Notes under the pieces: generated by a model
The model's input: only the letters and a program-made list of their open reading frames with translations
What the model was told of the DNA's origin: nothing
The model's database searches: none
Position numbers and translations under genes: made by a program
Origin: Megalopta genalis
Taxonomy: Eukaryota; Arthropoda; Insecta; Hymenoptera; Halictidae
DNA: 64,000 bases
Direction: 5' to 3'
NCBI RefSeq assembly: GCF_051020955.1
Contig: NW_027477091.1
Span: 1 to 64,000, forward strand
Shown: positions 13,401-28,422 of the stretch, piece by piece
Numbering within the stretch: position 1 is the first letter of the stretch
Layout: the number at the start of each line of letters is the position of its first letter

Positions 13401-15120
13401 GGAAACAAATGATTTAGCTTCAGATACTTGCGATACATTGATATTGCTTCAAATGCAGGCGAAACTAACGAGTTAGCTTCAAATTCATGCGAAATACATG
13501 ATTTAGCTTCAAATCAATGCGATGTAGAAGGTTAAACTTCAAATCTATACGAAACAAATGATTTAGCTTCAGATACTTGCGATATAAGTGATATAGCATC
13601 AAATGCAGGCGAAACGACCGAGTTAGCTTCAAATCCATGCGAAACAAATGATTTAGGTTCAGATACTTGCGATACATTGCTATTGCTTCAAATGCAGGCG
13701 AAACTAGCGAGTTAGCTTCAAATCCCTGCGAAACACATGATTTAGCTTCAAACACTTGGGATATAAGTGATATAGCTTCAAATGCAGACGAAACAAACGA
13801 GTTAGCTTCAAAGCAAGCGAATCACATGACATAGCTTCAAATCACTGCGATTTAGAAGTTTTAGCTTCAAATCCATGCGTAACAAATGATTTAACATCAG
13901 ATACTTGCGATATAACTGAAATAGATTCAAATGCAGGGGAATTAAACGAGTTAGCATCAAATCCATACAAAGCACAGGATTTAGTTTCAAATCAAAGCGA
14001 TGTAGAAGGTATAGCTTCAAATCCAAGCGAAACACATGATTTAGCTTCAAATCAATGCGATGTAGAAGGTTTAGCTTCAAATCCATGCGAAACAAATGAT
14101 TTAGGTTCAGATACTTGCGATAGATTGATATAGCTTCAAATGCGGGCGAACCAAACGAGTTAGCTTCAAATCCAAGCGATATACTTGATTTAGCTTCAAA
14201 TCAATGCGGTGTAGAAGGTTAAACTTCAAATCTATACGAAACAAATGATTTAGCTTCAGATACTTGCGATATAAGTGATATAGCATCAAATGCAGGCGAA
14301 ACGACCGAGTTAGCTTCAAATCCATGCGAAACACATGATTTAGCTGCAAATCAATGCGATGTAGAGGGTTTAGCTTCAAATCCATGCGAAATAAATGATT
14401 TAGCTTTACATCCATGCGAAGTAGAAGGCTTAGCTTCAAATCCATGCGAAACAAATGATTTAGCATCAGATACATGCGATATAACTGATATAATTTCAAA
14501 TGCAGGGGGAACAAACGAGTTAGCATCAAGTCCATGCAAAACACATGATTTAGCTTCAAATCAATGCGATGTAGAAGGTTTAACTTCAAATCCAGGCGAA
14601 ACAAATAATTTACTTTCAAACGCCTGTGATATAAGTGATATAGCTTCAAATGCAGACGAAACAGACGAGTTAGCTTCAAATCCATGCGAAACACATGATT
14701 TAGCTTCAAATCAATTTGAAGTAGAAGGATTAGCTTCAAATCCATGCGATACAATTGATTTAGCAACAGATACATGCGATATAAGTGATATAGATTCAAA
14801 TGCAGGAGAAACAAACGAGTTAGCTGCAAATCCAAACGAATCACATGATTTAGCTTGAAATCAATGCGATGTAGAAGGTTTTGCTTCAAATCCATGAGAC
14901 ACAAATGATTTAGATTCAGATACTAGCGATATAAGTGATATACATTTAAATGCAGACGAAACTAACGAGTTACCTTCAAATCCATGCGAAACACATGATT
15001 AAGCTTCAAATCAATGCTATGTAGAAGGATTAGGTTCAAATCCATGCGAAACAAATGATTTAGCTTCAAACACTTGGGATATAAGTGATATAGTTTCAAA
15101 TGCAGTCGAAACAAACGAGT
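10441..15120. repeat. Satellite domain 10.4-15.1 kb (mosaic)
   Basis: Mosaic of monomer blocks also found further right. 10.8-12.4 kb matches 19.2-20.4 kb at an offset of 8,414. 13.0-13.75 kb matches 22.84-23.6 kb at an offset of about 9,835. 14.1-14.9 kb matches 25.38-26.18 kb at an offset of about 11,276. The changing offsets show that the region was assembled by several separate unequal exchanges. No non-satellite sequence and no gene was seen. Confidence 0.75.
11606..12516. repeat. 910-bp superrepeat unit with phase-shift junction
   Basis: The unit is delimited by the marker CGAATCATAGCTTCATAG at 11,606 and 12,517 (period 911). The marker replaces the normal short CATGA link between monomers with a longer one and moves the 30-bp register by about 11 bp. 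The same unit recurs in tandem at 20,531-22,351 and 31,123-32,033, and the marker occurs singly at 42,816 and 46,848. Confidence 0.75.
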
Positions 15121-18100
15121 TAGCTTCAAATCCAAGCGAATTACATGATTTTACTTCAAATCAATGCGATGTAGAAGGATTAGCTTCAAATCCATGCGAA
15201 GCAAATGATTGAGCTTCAAACACTTGGGATAATGTGATATAGCTTCAAATGCAGACGAAACAAACGAGTTAGCTTCAAATCCATCCGAAACACACGATTT
15301 AGCTGCAAATCAATGCTATGTAGAAGGTTTAGCTTTAAATCCATGAGACACAAATGATTTAGCTTCAGATACTTGCGATATAAGTGATACAGCTTCAAAT
15401 GCAGACGAAACTAACGAGTTAGCTTCAAATCCATGCGAAACACATGATCAAGCTTCAAATCAATGCTATCTAGAAGGTTTAGCTTCAAATCCTTGCGACA
15501 CAAATGATTTAGCTTCAGAGACTTGCGATATAAGTGATATAGCTGCAAATGCAGATGAAATAATCGAGTTAGCTTCATCCAAGCGAAACACATGATTTAG
15601 CTTTAAATCAATGCGATGTAGAAGGTTTAGCTTCAAATCCATGCGAAACAAATGATTTAGCTTCAAACACTTGGGATATAAGTGATATAGCTTCAAATGC
15701 AGACGAAACCAACGAGTTAGCTTCAATCCAAGCGAATCAAATGATTTAGCTGCAAATCAATGCTATGTAGAAGGTTTAGCTTCAAATCTATGAGACACAA
15801 ATGATTTAGCTTCAGATACTTGCGATATAAGTGATACAGCTACAAATGCAGACGAAATAAACGAGTTAGCTTCCAATCCAAGCGAAACACATGATTTACC
15901 ATTAAATCAATGCTATGTAGAAGGTTTAGCTTCAAATCCATGAGACACAAATGATTTAGATTCAGATACTTGCTATATAAGTTATACAGCTACAAATGCA
16001 GACGAAATAAACGAGTTAGCTTCCATCCAAGCGAAACACATGATTTACCATTAAATCAATGCTATGTAGAAGGTTTAGCTTCAAATCCATGAGACACAAA
16101 TGATTTAGATTCAGATACTTGCTATATAAGTTATACAGCTACAAATGCATACGAAATAAACGAGTTAGCTCCAAATCCATGCGAAACACATGATTTAGCT
16201 GCAAATCAATGCGATGTAGAAGGTTTAGCTTCAAATCAAACGAAACACATGATTTAGCTTCAAATCAATGCGATGTAGAAGGTATAGATTCAAATCCAAG
16301 CGCAACACATGATTTAGCTTCAAATCAATGCGATGTAGAAGGTTTAGCTTCAAATCCATGCGAGAAAAATGATTTAGCATCAGATACTTGCGATATAACC
16401 GAAATAGCTTCGAATGCAGGGGAAACAAACGAGTTAGCATCAAATCCATGCAAAACACATGATTTAGCTGAAAATCAATGCGATGTAAAAGGTTTAGCTC
16501 CAAATCCAAGCGAAACACATGATTTAGCATCAGATACTTGCGATATAACTGAAATATCTTCAAATGCAGACGAAACAAACGAGTTAGCATAAATTCCATT
16601 CAAAACACATGATTTAGCTGCAAATCAATGCTATGTAGATGGTTTAGGTTCAAATCCATGAGACACAAATGATTTAGCTTCAGATACTTGCGATATAAGT
16701 GATACAGCTTCAAATGCAGATGAAATAAACAAGTTAGCTTCCAATCCAAGCGCAACACATGATTTAGCATTAAATCAATGCGATGTTGAAGATTTAGCTT
16801 GAAATCCATGCGAAACAAATGATTTATCTTCAAACAATTGGGATTTAAGTGATATATCTTCAAATGCAGACGACACAAACGAGTTAGCTTCCAATCCAAG
16901 CGAATCACATGATTTAGCTGCAAATCAATGGGATGTAGAAGGTTTAGCTTGAAATCCATGCGAAACAAATGATTTACCATTAAATCAATGCTATGTAGAA
17001 GGTTTAGCTTCAAATCCATGAGACACAAATGATTTAGATTCAGATACTTGCTATATAAGTTATACAGCTACAAATGCAGACGAAATAAACGAGTTAGCTC
17101 CAAATCCATGCGAAACACATGATTTAGCTGCAAATCAATGCGATGTAGAAGGTTTAGCTTCAAATCCAAACGAAACACATGATTTAGCTTCAAATCAATG
17201 CGATGTAGAAGGTAGAGATTCAAATCCAAGCGCAACACATGATTTAGCTTCAAATCAATGCGATGTAGAAGGTTTAGCTTCAAATCCATGCGAGACAAAT
17301 GATTTAGCATCAGATACTTGCGATATATATCCGAAATAGCTTCGAATGCAGGGGAAACAAACGAGTTAGCATCAAATCCATGCAAAACACATGATTTAGC
17401 TGCAAATCAATGCGATGTAAAAGGTTTAGCTCCAAATCCAAGCGAAACACATGATTTAGCATCAGATACTTGCGATATAACTGAAATATCTTCAAATGCA
17501 GACGAAACAAACGAGTTAGCATAAATTCCATTCAAAACACATGATTTTGCTGCAAATCAATGCTATGTAGATGGTATAGGTTCAAATCCATGAGACACAA
17601 ATGATTTAGCTTCAGATACTTGCGATATAAGTGATACAGCTTCAAATGCAGACGAAATAAACAAGTTAGCTTCCAATCCAAGCGCAACACATGATTTAGC
17701 ATTAAATCAATGCGATGTTGAAGATTTAGCTTGAAATCCATGCGAAACAAATGATTTATCTTCAAACAATTGGGATTTAAGTGATATATCTTCAAATGCA
17801 GACGAAACAAACGAGTTAGCTTCCAATCCAAGCGAATCACGTGATTTAGCTGCAAATCAATGGGATGTAGAAGGTTTAGCTTGAAATCCATGCGAAACAA
17901 ATGATTTATCTTCAGATTCTTGGGATTTAAGTGATATATCTTCAAATGCAGACGAAACAAACGAGTTAGCTTCCAATCCAAGCGAATCACATGATTTAGC
18001 TGCAAATCAATGGGATGTAGAAGGTTTAGCTTGAAATCCATGCGAAACAAATGATTTATCTTCAGATTCTTGGGATAGAAGTGATATACCTTCAAATGCA

Positions 18101-18560
18101 GACGAAACAAACGAGTTAGCTTCAAATCCAAGCGAATCACATGATTTGGCTTCAAAGCAATGCGATGTATGAAGGTTTAGCTTCAAATCCATGCGAAACA
18201 AATGATTTACTTTCAAACGCTTGGGATATAAGTGATATAGCGTCAAATCCATGCGAAACAAATGTTTAGCTTCAAACGCTTGGAATGTATGTGATATAGC
18301 TTCAAATGCAGACGAAACAAACGAGTTAGCTACCAATCCAAGCGAAACACATGATTTAGCATTAAAACAATGCGATGTAGAAGGTTTAGCTTGAAATCAA
18401 TGCGAAACAAATGATTTATCTTCAAACACTTGGGATTTAAGTGATATATCTTCAAATGCAGACGAAACAAACGAGTTAGCTTCAAATCCATGCGAAACCC
18501 ATGATTCAGCTGCAAATTAATGCTATGTAGATGGTGTAGGTTCAAATCCATGAGACACAA
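15121..18560. repeat. 4.44-kb family, displaced copy
   Basis: Return of the left-end superrepeat family after a 4.7-kb interruption. 15.13-17.04 kb follows the arrangement of about 2.41-4.38 kb with internal losses, and 17.04-18.5 kb follows 0.06-1.55 kb (offset about 16,978). The same private variants are present, including GATATATATCCGAAATA near 17,321. No gene seen. Confidence 0.75.
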
Positions 18561-19261
18561 ATGATTTAGCTTCAGATACTTGCGATATAAGTGATACAGC
18601 TACAAATGCAGACGAAATAAACGAGTTAGCTTCCAATCCAAGCGAAACACATGATTTAGCATTAAATCAATGCTATGTAGAAGGTTTAGCTTCAAATCCA
18701 TGAGACACAAATGATTTAGATTCAGATACTTGCGATATAAGTGATACAGATTCAAATGCAGACGAAACTAACGAGTTAGCTTCAAATCCATGCGAATTAT
18801 TAAGGCGTATCTTCAGATCTATGCGAAACACATGATTTAGCTGCAAATCAATGCTATGTAGAAGGTTTAGCTTCAAATCCAAACGAAACACATGATTTAG
18901 CATCAGATACTTGCGATAAAACTGAAATAGCTTCAAATGCAGGGGAAACAAACGAGTTATCATCAATTCCATGCAAAACACATGATTTAGCTTCAAATCA
19001 AAGCGATGTACAAGGTATATCTTCAAATCCAAACGAAACACATGATTTAGCTTCAAATCAATGCGATGTAGAAGGTATAGATTCAAATCCAAGCGCAACA
19101 CATGATTTAGCTTCAAATCAATGCGATGTAGAAGGTTTAGCTTCAAATCCAAGCGCAACACATGATTTAGTATCAGATACTTGCGATATAACCGAAATGG
19201 CTTCAAATGCAGGGGAAACAAACGAGTTAGCATCAATTCCATGCAAAACACATGATTTAGC
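18561..19261. repeat. Satellite block with irregular segment
   Basis: Ordinary monomers except for an irregular stretch around 18,796-18,822, where a monomer beginning GCTTCAAATCCATGCGAA continues into TTATTAAGGCGTATC before the register resumes. It accounts for part of the extra ~333 bp in this copy compared with its paralogue at 10.4-10.8 kb. Confidence 0.7.
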
Positions 19262-20530
19262 TTCAAATCTAAGCGATGTAGAAGGTATATCTTCAAATCC
19301 AAACGAAACACATGATTTAGGTTCAAATCAATGCGATGTAGAAGGTTTAGCTTCAAATCCGTGGGAAACAAATGATTTAGCTTCAGATACTTGCGATACA
19401 TTGATATTGCTTCAAATACAGGCGAAACTAACGAGTTAGCTTCAAATCCATGCGAAATACATGATTTAGCTTCAAATCAATGCGATGTAGAAGGTTAAAC
19501 TTCAAATCTATACGAAACAAATGATTTAGCTTCAGATAATGCGATATAAGTGATATAGCATCAAATGCAGGCGAAACGACCGAGTTAGCTTCAAATCCAT
19601 GCGAAACAAATGATTTAGGTTCAGATACTTGCGATACATTGCTATTGCTTCAAATGCAGGCGAAACTAGCGAGTTAGCTTCAAATCCCTGCGAAACACAT
19701 GATTTAGCTTCAAACACTTGGGATATAAGAGATATAGCTTCAAATGCAGACGAAATAAACGAGTTAGCTTCAAAGCCAAGCGAATCACATGACATAGCTT
19801 CAAATCACTGCGATTTAGAAGTTTTAGCTTCAAATCCATGCGAAACACATGATTTAGCTGCAAATCAATGCGATGTAGAAGGTTTAGCTTCAAATCCATG
19901 CGAAACAAATGATTTAGCATCAGATACTTGCGATATAATTGATATAGCCTCAAATGCAGAGGAAACAATCGAGTTAGCTTCAAATCCAAAAGAATCACAC
20001 GATTTAGCTTCAAATCAATGCGATTTAGAAGGTTTAACTTCAAATCCAGGCGAAACAAATAATTTACTTTCAAACGCCTGTGATATAAGTCATATAGCTT
20101 CAAATGCAGACGAAACAGACGAGTTAGCTTCAAATCCATGCGAAACACATGATTTAGCTTCAAATCAATGCGATGTAGAAAGTTCAGCTTCACATCCATG
20201 CGACACAAATGATTTAGCTTAAGATACTTGCGATATATGTGATACAGTTTCAAATGCAGGCGAAACAAACGAGTTAGCTTCAAATCCATGCGAAACACAT
20301 GATTTAGCAACAAATCAATGCGAAGTATAAGGTTTATCTTCAAATCCATGCGAAACACATGAATTAGCTTCAAACCCATGCGATACACATGATTTAGCAG
20401 CAAATCAATGCGATGAAGAAGGTTTGGCTTCAAATCCATGCGAAACTAATGATTTAGCTTCAGATACTAGCGATATAAGTGATATAGCTTCAAATGGAGG
20501 GGAAACAAACGAGTTAGCTCCAAATCCAAG

Positions 20531-22351
20531 CGAATCATAGCTTCATAGAATCATTTAGCTTCAAAATCAATGCGATTTAGAAAGTTTAAATTCAAATCCA
20601 GGCGAAACAAATAATTTACTTTCAAACGCTTGGGATATAAGTGATATAGCTTCAAATGCAGAAGAAACAGACGAGTTTGCTTCAAATCCATGCGAAACGC
20701 ATGATTTAGCTGCAAATCAATGCGATGAAGAAGGTTTAGATGCAAATCCATGCGGTACACATGATGTAGCATCAAATCAATGCGATGTATAGGTTAGCTT
20801 CAAATCCATGAGAAACAAATGATTTAGGTTCAGATACTTGCGATGTAACTGATATAGCTTCAAATGCAGGGGAAACAATCGAGTTAGCTTCAAATCCAAA
20901 AGAATCACACGATTTAGCTTCAAATCAATGCGATTTAGAAGGTTTAACTTCAAATCCAGGCGAAACAAATAATTTACTTTCAAACGCCTGTGATATAAGT
21001 CATATAGCTTCAAATGCAGACGAAACAGACGAGTTAGCTTCAAATCCATGCGAAACACATGATTTAGCTTCAAATCAATGCGATGTAGAAAGTTCAGCTT
21101 CACATCCATGCGACACAAATGATTTAGCTTAAGATACTTGCGATATATGTGATACAGTTTCAAATGCAGGCGAAACAAACGAGTTAGCTTCAAATCCATG
21201 CGAAACACATGATTTAGCAACAAATCAATGCGAAGTATAAGGTTTAGTTTCAAATCCATGCGAAACACATGAATTAGCTTCAAACCCATGCGATACACAT
21301 GATTTAGCAGCAAATCAATGCGATGAAGAAGGCTTGGCTTCAAATCCATGCGAAACTAATGATTTAGCTTCAGATACTAGCGATATAAGTGATATAGCTT
21401 CAAATGGAGGGGAAACAAACGAGTTAGCTCCAAATCCAAGCGAATCATAGCTTCATAGAATCATTTAGCTTCAAATCAATGCGATTTAGAAAGTTTAAAT
21501 TCAAATCCAGGCGAAACAAATAATTTACTTTCAAACGCTTGGGATATAAGTGATATAGCTTCAAATGCAGAAGAAACAGACGAGTTTGCTTCAAATCCAT
21601 GCGAAACGCATGATTTAGCTGCAAATCAATGCGATGAAGAAGGTTTAGATGCAAATCCATGCGGTACACATGATGTAGCATCAAATCAATGCGATGTATA
21701 AGGTTTAGCTTCAAATCCATGAGAAACAAATGATTTAGGTTCAGATACTTGCGATATAACTGATATAGCTTCAAATGCAGGGGAAACAATCGAGTTAGCT
21801 TCAAATCCAAAAGAATCACACGATTTAGCTTCAAATCAATGCGATTTAGAAGGTTTAACTTCAAATCCAGGCGAAACAAATAATTTACTTTCAAACGCCT
21901 GTGATATAAGTCATATAGCTTCAAATGCAGACGAAACAGACGAGTTAGCTTCAAATCCATGCGAAACACATGATTTAGCTTCAAATCAATGCGATGTAGA
22001 AAGTTCAGCTTCACATCCATGCGACACAAATGATTTAGCTTAAGATACTTGCGATATATGTGATACAGTTTCAAATGCAGGCGAAACAAACGAGTTAGCT
22101 TCAAATCCATGCGAAACACATGATTTAGCAACAAATCAATGCGAAGTATAAGGTTTAGCTTCAAATCCATGCGAAACACATGAATTAGCTTCAAACCCAT
22201 GCGATACACATGATTTAGCAGCAAATCAATGCGATGAAGAAGGTTTGGCTTCAAATCCATGCGAAACTAATGATTTAGCTTCAGATACTAGCGATATAAG
22301 TGATATAGCTTCATATGGAGGGGAAACAAAGGAGTTAGCTCCAAATCCAAG
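20531..22351. repeat. 910-bp superrepeat, two tandem units
   Basis: Phase-shift markers at 20,531, 21,441 and 22,352 define two complete units of 910 and 911 bp. Sequence before 20,531 continues the same unit leftward. The duplicated segment to the right has markers only at 31,123 and 32,034, so one unit was gained here or lost there after the large duplication. Confidence 0.8.
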
Positions 22352-24189
22352 CGAATCATAGCTTCATAGAATCATTTAGCTTCAAATCAATGCGATTTAG
22401 AAAGTTTAAGTTCAAATCCAGGCGAAACAAATAATTTACTTTCAAACGCTTGGGATATAAGTGATATAGCTTCAAATGCAGACGAAACAGACGAGTTAGC
22501 TTCAAATCCATGCGAAACACATGATTTAGCTGCAAATCAATGCGATGTAGAAGGTTTAGCTTGAAATCCATGCGAAACAAATGATTTATCTTCAAACACT
22601 TGGGATATAAGTGATATGTCTTCAAATGCAGACGAAACAAACGATTTAGCTTCCAATCCAAGCGAATCACATGATTTAGCTTCAAATCAATGCGATGTAG
22701 AAAGTCTAGCTGCAAATCCATGCGAAACAAATTATTTAGCTTCAGATACTTGCGATATAAGTGATACAGCTACAAATGCAGACGAAATAAACGATTTAGC
22801 TTCCAATCTAGTCGAAACACATGATTTAGCTTTAAATCAATGCGATGTAGAAGATTTAGCTTCAAATCCATGAGACGCAAATGATTTAGCTTCAGATACT
22901 TGCGATATAAGTGATATTGCTTCAAATGCAGACGAATCAAACGAGTTAGCTTCAAAATCAATGCGATACACATGATTAAGCTCCAAATCAATGCTATGTA
23001 GAAGGATTAGCATCAAATTCATGCGACACAAATGATTTAGCTTCTGATACTTGCGATACAAGTGATATAGTTTCAAATGCAGACGAATCAAACGAGTTAG
23101 CTTCAAAATCCATGCGAAACGCATGATTTAGCTGCAAATCAATGCGATGAAGAAAGTTTAGATGCAAATCCATGCGGTACACATGATGTAGCATCCAATC
23201 AATGCGATGTAGAAGGTTTAGCTTCAAATCCATGGGAAACAAATGATTTAGCTTCAGATACTTGCGATACATTGATATTGCTTCAAATGCAGGCGAAACT
23301 AACGAGTTAGCTTCAAATCCATGCGAAATACATGATTTAGCTTCAAATCAATGCGATGTAGAAGGTTAAACTTCAAATCTATACGAAACAAATGATTTAG
23401 CTTCAGATACTTGCGATATAAGTGATATAGCATCAAATGCAGGCGAAACGACCGAGTTAGCTTCAAATCCATGCGAAACAAATGATTTAGGTTCAGATAC
23501 TTGCGATACATTGCTATTGCTTCAAATGCAGGCGAAACTAGCGAGTTAGCTTCAAATCCCTGCGAAACACATGATTTAGCTTCAAACACTTGGGATATAA
23601 GTGATATAGCTTCAAATGCAGACGAAACAAACGAGTTAGCTTCAAAGCCAAGCGAATCACATGACATAGCTTCAAATCACTGCGATTTAGAAGTTTTAGC
23701 TTCAAATCCATGCGAAACACATGATTTAGCTGCAAATCAATGCGATGTAGAAGGTTTAGCTTCAAATCCATGCGAAACAAATGATTTAGCATCAGATACT
23801 TGCGATATAATTGATATAGCCTCAAATGCAGGGGAAACAAACGAGTTAGCTTCAAATCCATGCAAAACACATGATTAAGCTTCAAATCAATGCTACGTAG
23901 AAGGTTTAGCTTCAAATCCATGTTGCTCAAATAATTTAGCTTCAGATACTTGCGATATAAGTGTGATAGCTTCAAATGCAGACGAATCAAACGAGTTAGT
24001 TTCAAAATCCATGCGAAACGCATGATTTAGCTGCAAATCAATGCGATGAAGAAGGTTTAGATGCAAATCCATGCGGTACACATGATGTAGCATCAAATCA
24101 ATGCGATGTATAAGGTTTAGCTTCAAATCCATGAGAAACAAATGATTTAGGTTCAGATTCTTGCGATATAACTGATATAGCTTCAAATG

Positions 24190-25620
24190 CAGGGGAAACA
24201 ATCGAGTTAGCTTCAAATCCAAGCGAACCACACGATTTAGCTTCAAATCAATGCGATTTAGAAGGTTTAACTTCAAATCCAGGCGAAACAAATAATTTAC
24301 TTTCAAACGCCTGTGATATAAGTGATATAGCTTCAAATGCAGACGAAACAGACGAGTCAGCTTCAAATCCATGCGAAACACATGATTTAGCTTCAAATCA
24401 ATGCGAAGTAGGAGGCTTAGCTTCAAATCCATGCGAAACAAATGATTTAGGTTCAGATACTTGCAATATAAGTGATATAGCTTCAAATGCAGGAGAAACA
24501 AACGAGTCAGCTCCATATCCATGCGAAACATGTGATTTAGCTTCAAATTAATGGCATGTAGAAGGTTTAGCTTCAGATCCATGCGAAACAAAAGATTGAG
24601 CTACGTACACATGGGATATAGGTGATATAGATTCAACTGCATGCGAAACAAACGAGTTAGCTTCAAATCCATGCGAAACGCAGAATTTAAATGTAAATCA
24701 ATGCGATGTTGAAGGTTTAGCTGCACATCCACGCAAAAAATATGATTTAGCATCAGATACTTGCGATATAAGTGATACAGCTTCAAATGCAGGGGACACA
24801 AACGAGTTATCTTCAAATACATGCAAAACTCATGATTAAGCTTCAAATCAATGCTATGTGGAAGGTTTAGTTTCAAATCCATGCGACACAAATGATTTAG
24901 CTTCAAATCAATGCGAAGTAGAAGGCATCGCTTCAAATCCATGCGAAACAAATGATTTAGCTGCAAGTCAATGCGAGGTACAAGATTTAGCTTCAAATCC
25001 ATGCGAAACAAATGATTTAGCATCAGATACTTGCGAAATAAGTGATACAGCTGCAAATGCAAGAGAAACAAACGAGGTAGCTTCAAATCCATGAAAAACA
25101 CATGACTTGGCTCTAAATCAATGCGATGTAGAAGGTTTACCTTCAAATCCATGCGAAACAAAAGATTTAACATCAGATACTTGCGATATAACTGAAATAG
25201 ATTCAAATGCAGGGGAATTAAACGAGTTAGCATCAAATCCATACAAAGCACAGGATTTAGTTTCAAATCAAAGCGATGTAGAAGGTATAGCTTCAAATCC
25301 AAGCGAAACACATGATTTAGCTTCAAATCAATGCGATGTAGAAGGTTTAGCTTCAAATCCATGCGAAACAAATGATTTAGGTTCAGATACTTGCGATAGA
25401 TTGATATAGCTTCAAATGCGGGCGAACCAAACGAGTTAGCTTCAAATCCAAGCGATATACTTGATTTAGCTTCAAATCAATGCGGTGTAGAAGGTTAAAC
25501 TTCAAATCTATACGAAACAAATGATTTAGCTTCAGATACTTGCGATATAAGTGATATAGCATCAAATGCAGGCGAAACGACCGAGTTAGCTTCAAATCCA
25601 TGCGAAACACATGATTTAGC
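24190..25620. repeat. 1.43-kb module, copy 1
   Basis: Module recurring at 28,423-29,853 (offset 4,233) and about 33,872-35,302 (offset 9,682), almost identical in all three. Its right part, with the diagnostic GATATACTTGATTTAGC and GCAAGAGAAACAAACGAGG variants, also recurs at 53.1-53.7 kb and 63.2-63.8 kb next to the retrotransposon. The module is therefore the closest unoccupied equivalent of the insertion site; the homologous point is near 25,535. Confidence 0.75.
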
Positions 25621-28422
25621 TGCAAATCAATGCGATGTAGAGGGTTTAGCTTCAAATCCATGCGAAATAAATGATTTAGCTTTACATCCATGCGAAGTAG
25701 AAGGCTTAGCTTCAAATCCATGCGAAACAAATGATTTAGCATCAGATACATGCGATATAACTGATATAATTTCAAATGCAGGGGGAACAAACGAGTTAGC
25801 ATCAAGTCCATGCAAAACACATGATTTAGCTTCAAATCAATGCGATGTAGAAGGTTTAACTTCAAATCCAGGCGAAACAAATAATTTACTTTCAAACGCC
25901 TGTGATATAAGTGATATAGCTTCAAATGCAGACGAAACAGACGAGTTAGCTTCAAATCCATGCGAAACACATGATTTAGCTTCAAATCAATTTGAAGTAG
26001 AAGGATTAGCTTCAAATCCATGCGATACAATTGATTTAGCAACAGATACATGCGATATAAGTGATATAGATTCAAATGCAGGAGAAACAAACGAGTTAGC
26101 TGCAAATCCAAACGAATCACATGATTTAGCTTGAAATCAATGCGATGTAGAAGGTTTTGCTTCAAATCCATGAGACACAAATGATTTAGATTCAGATACT
26201 TGCGATATAAGTAATACAGCTTCAAATGCAGACGAAACAAACGAGTTAGCTTCCAATCCAAGCGAATCACATGATTTAGCTTCAAATCAATGCGATGTAG
26301 AAAGTTCAGCTTCAACTCCATGCGACACAAATGATTTAGCTTAAGATACTTGCGATATATGTGATACAGTTTCAAATGCAGGCGAAACAAACGAGTTAGC
26401 TTCAAATCCATGCGACACACATGATTTAGCTGCAAATCAATGCGATGTAAAAGGTTTAGCTTCAAATCCAAGCGAAACACATGATTTAGCATCAGATACT
26501 TGCGATATATAATTAAAATAGCTTCAAATGCAGGGGAAACGAACGAGTTAGCATCAATTCCATGCAAAACACATGATTTAGCTTCAAATCAAAGCGATGT
26601 AGAATGTATATCTTCAAATCCGAACGAAACACATGATTTAGCTTCAAATCAATGCGATGTAGAAGGTATAGATTCAAATCCAAGCGCAACACATGATTTA
26701 GCTTCAAATCAATGCGATGTAGAAGGTTTAACTTCAAATCCATGCGAAACAAATGATTTACCTACAAACACTTGGGATATAAGTGATATAGCAGGTAATG
26801 CAGACGGATCAAACGGGGAAGCTTCAAAATCCATGCGATACATATCATTTAACTTCAAATCGATACGAAGTAGAAGGCTTAGCTTCAAATCTATACGAAA
26901 CAAATGATTTAGCTTCAGATACTTGCGATATAAGTGATATAGCATCAAATGCAGGCGAAACGACCGAGTTAGCTTCAAATCCATGCGAAACACATGATTT
27001 AGCTGCAAATCAACGTGATGTAGAAAGTTTAGCTTCAAATCCATGCGAAACAAATGATTTAGCATCAGCTACTTGCGATATAACTGATATAGCTTCAAAT
27101 GCAGACGAATCAAACGAGTTAGCTTCAAAATCCATGCGATACACATCATTTAGCTTTAAATCCATGCGAAGTAGAAGGCTTAACTTCAAATCCATGCGAA
27201 ACAAATGATTTAGGTTCAGATACTTGCGATACATTGATATTGCTTCGAATGCAGGCGAAACTAACGAGTTAGCTTCAAAGCCAAGCGAATCACATGATTT
27301 AGCTGTAAATCAATGCGATGTAGAAGGTTTAGGTTCAAATCCATGCGAGACATATGATTTAGCATCAGATACTTGCGATATAACTGATATAGCTTCAAAT
27401 GCAGGGGAAACAAACGAGTTAGCATAAAATCCATGCAAAACACATGATTTAGCTTCAAATCCATGCGAAACAAATGATTTAGCTTCAAACACTTGTGATA
27501 TAAGTGATATAGCTGCAAATGCAGACGAATCAAACGGGATAGCTTCAAAATCCATGCGATACATATCATTTAGCTTCAAATCGATACGATGTAGAAGGTT
27601 TAGCTTCAAATCCATGCGAAACACATGATTTAGCTTCAAACACTTACGATATAAGTGATATAGCATCAAATGCAGGGAAAACAAACGAGTTAGCATCAAA
27701 TCCATGCAAAACACATGATTTAGCTGCAAATCAATGCGATGTAAAAGGTTTAGCTTCAAATCCATGCGAAACAAACGATTTAGCATCAGATACTTGCGAT
27801 ATAACTGATATAGCTTCAAATGCAGCGGAAACATACGAGTTAGCATCTAAACCATGCAAAACACATGATTTAGCTTCAAATAAATGCGATGTAGAAGGTA
27901 TAGATTCAAATCCAAGCGCAACACATGATTTAGCTTCAAATCAATGCGATGTAGAAGGTTTAGCATCAAATCCACGCGAAACAAATGATTTCCCTACAAA
28001 CACTTGGAATATAAGTGATATAGCAGGAAATGCAGACGAATCAAACGGGGAAGCTCCAAAATCCATGCGATACATATTATTTAACTTCAAATCGATACGA
28101 AGTAGAAGGCTGAGCTTCAAATCCATGCGAAACAAATGATTTAGGTTCAGATACTTGCGATACATTGATATTGTTTCAAATGCAGGCGAAACTAACAAGT
28201 TAGCTTCAAATCCATGCGAAACACATGATTTAGCTTCAAACACTTGGGATATAAGTGATATAGCTTCAAATGCAGACGAAACAAACGAGATAGCTTCAAA
28301 GCCAAGCGAATCACATGATTTAGCTGTAAATCAATGCGATGTAGAAGGTTTAGCTTCAAATCCATGCGAGACAAATGATTTAGCATCAGATACTTGCGAT
28401 ATAACTGATATAGCTTCAAATG

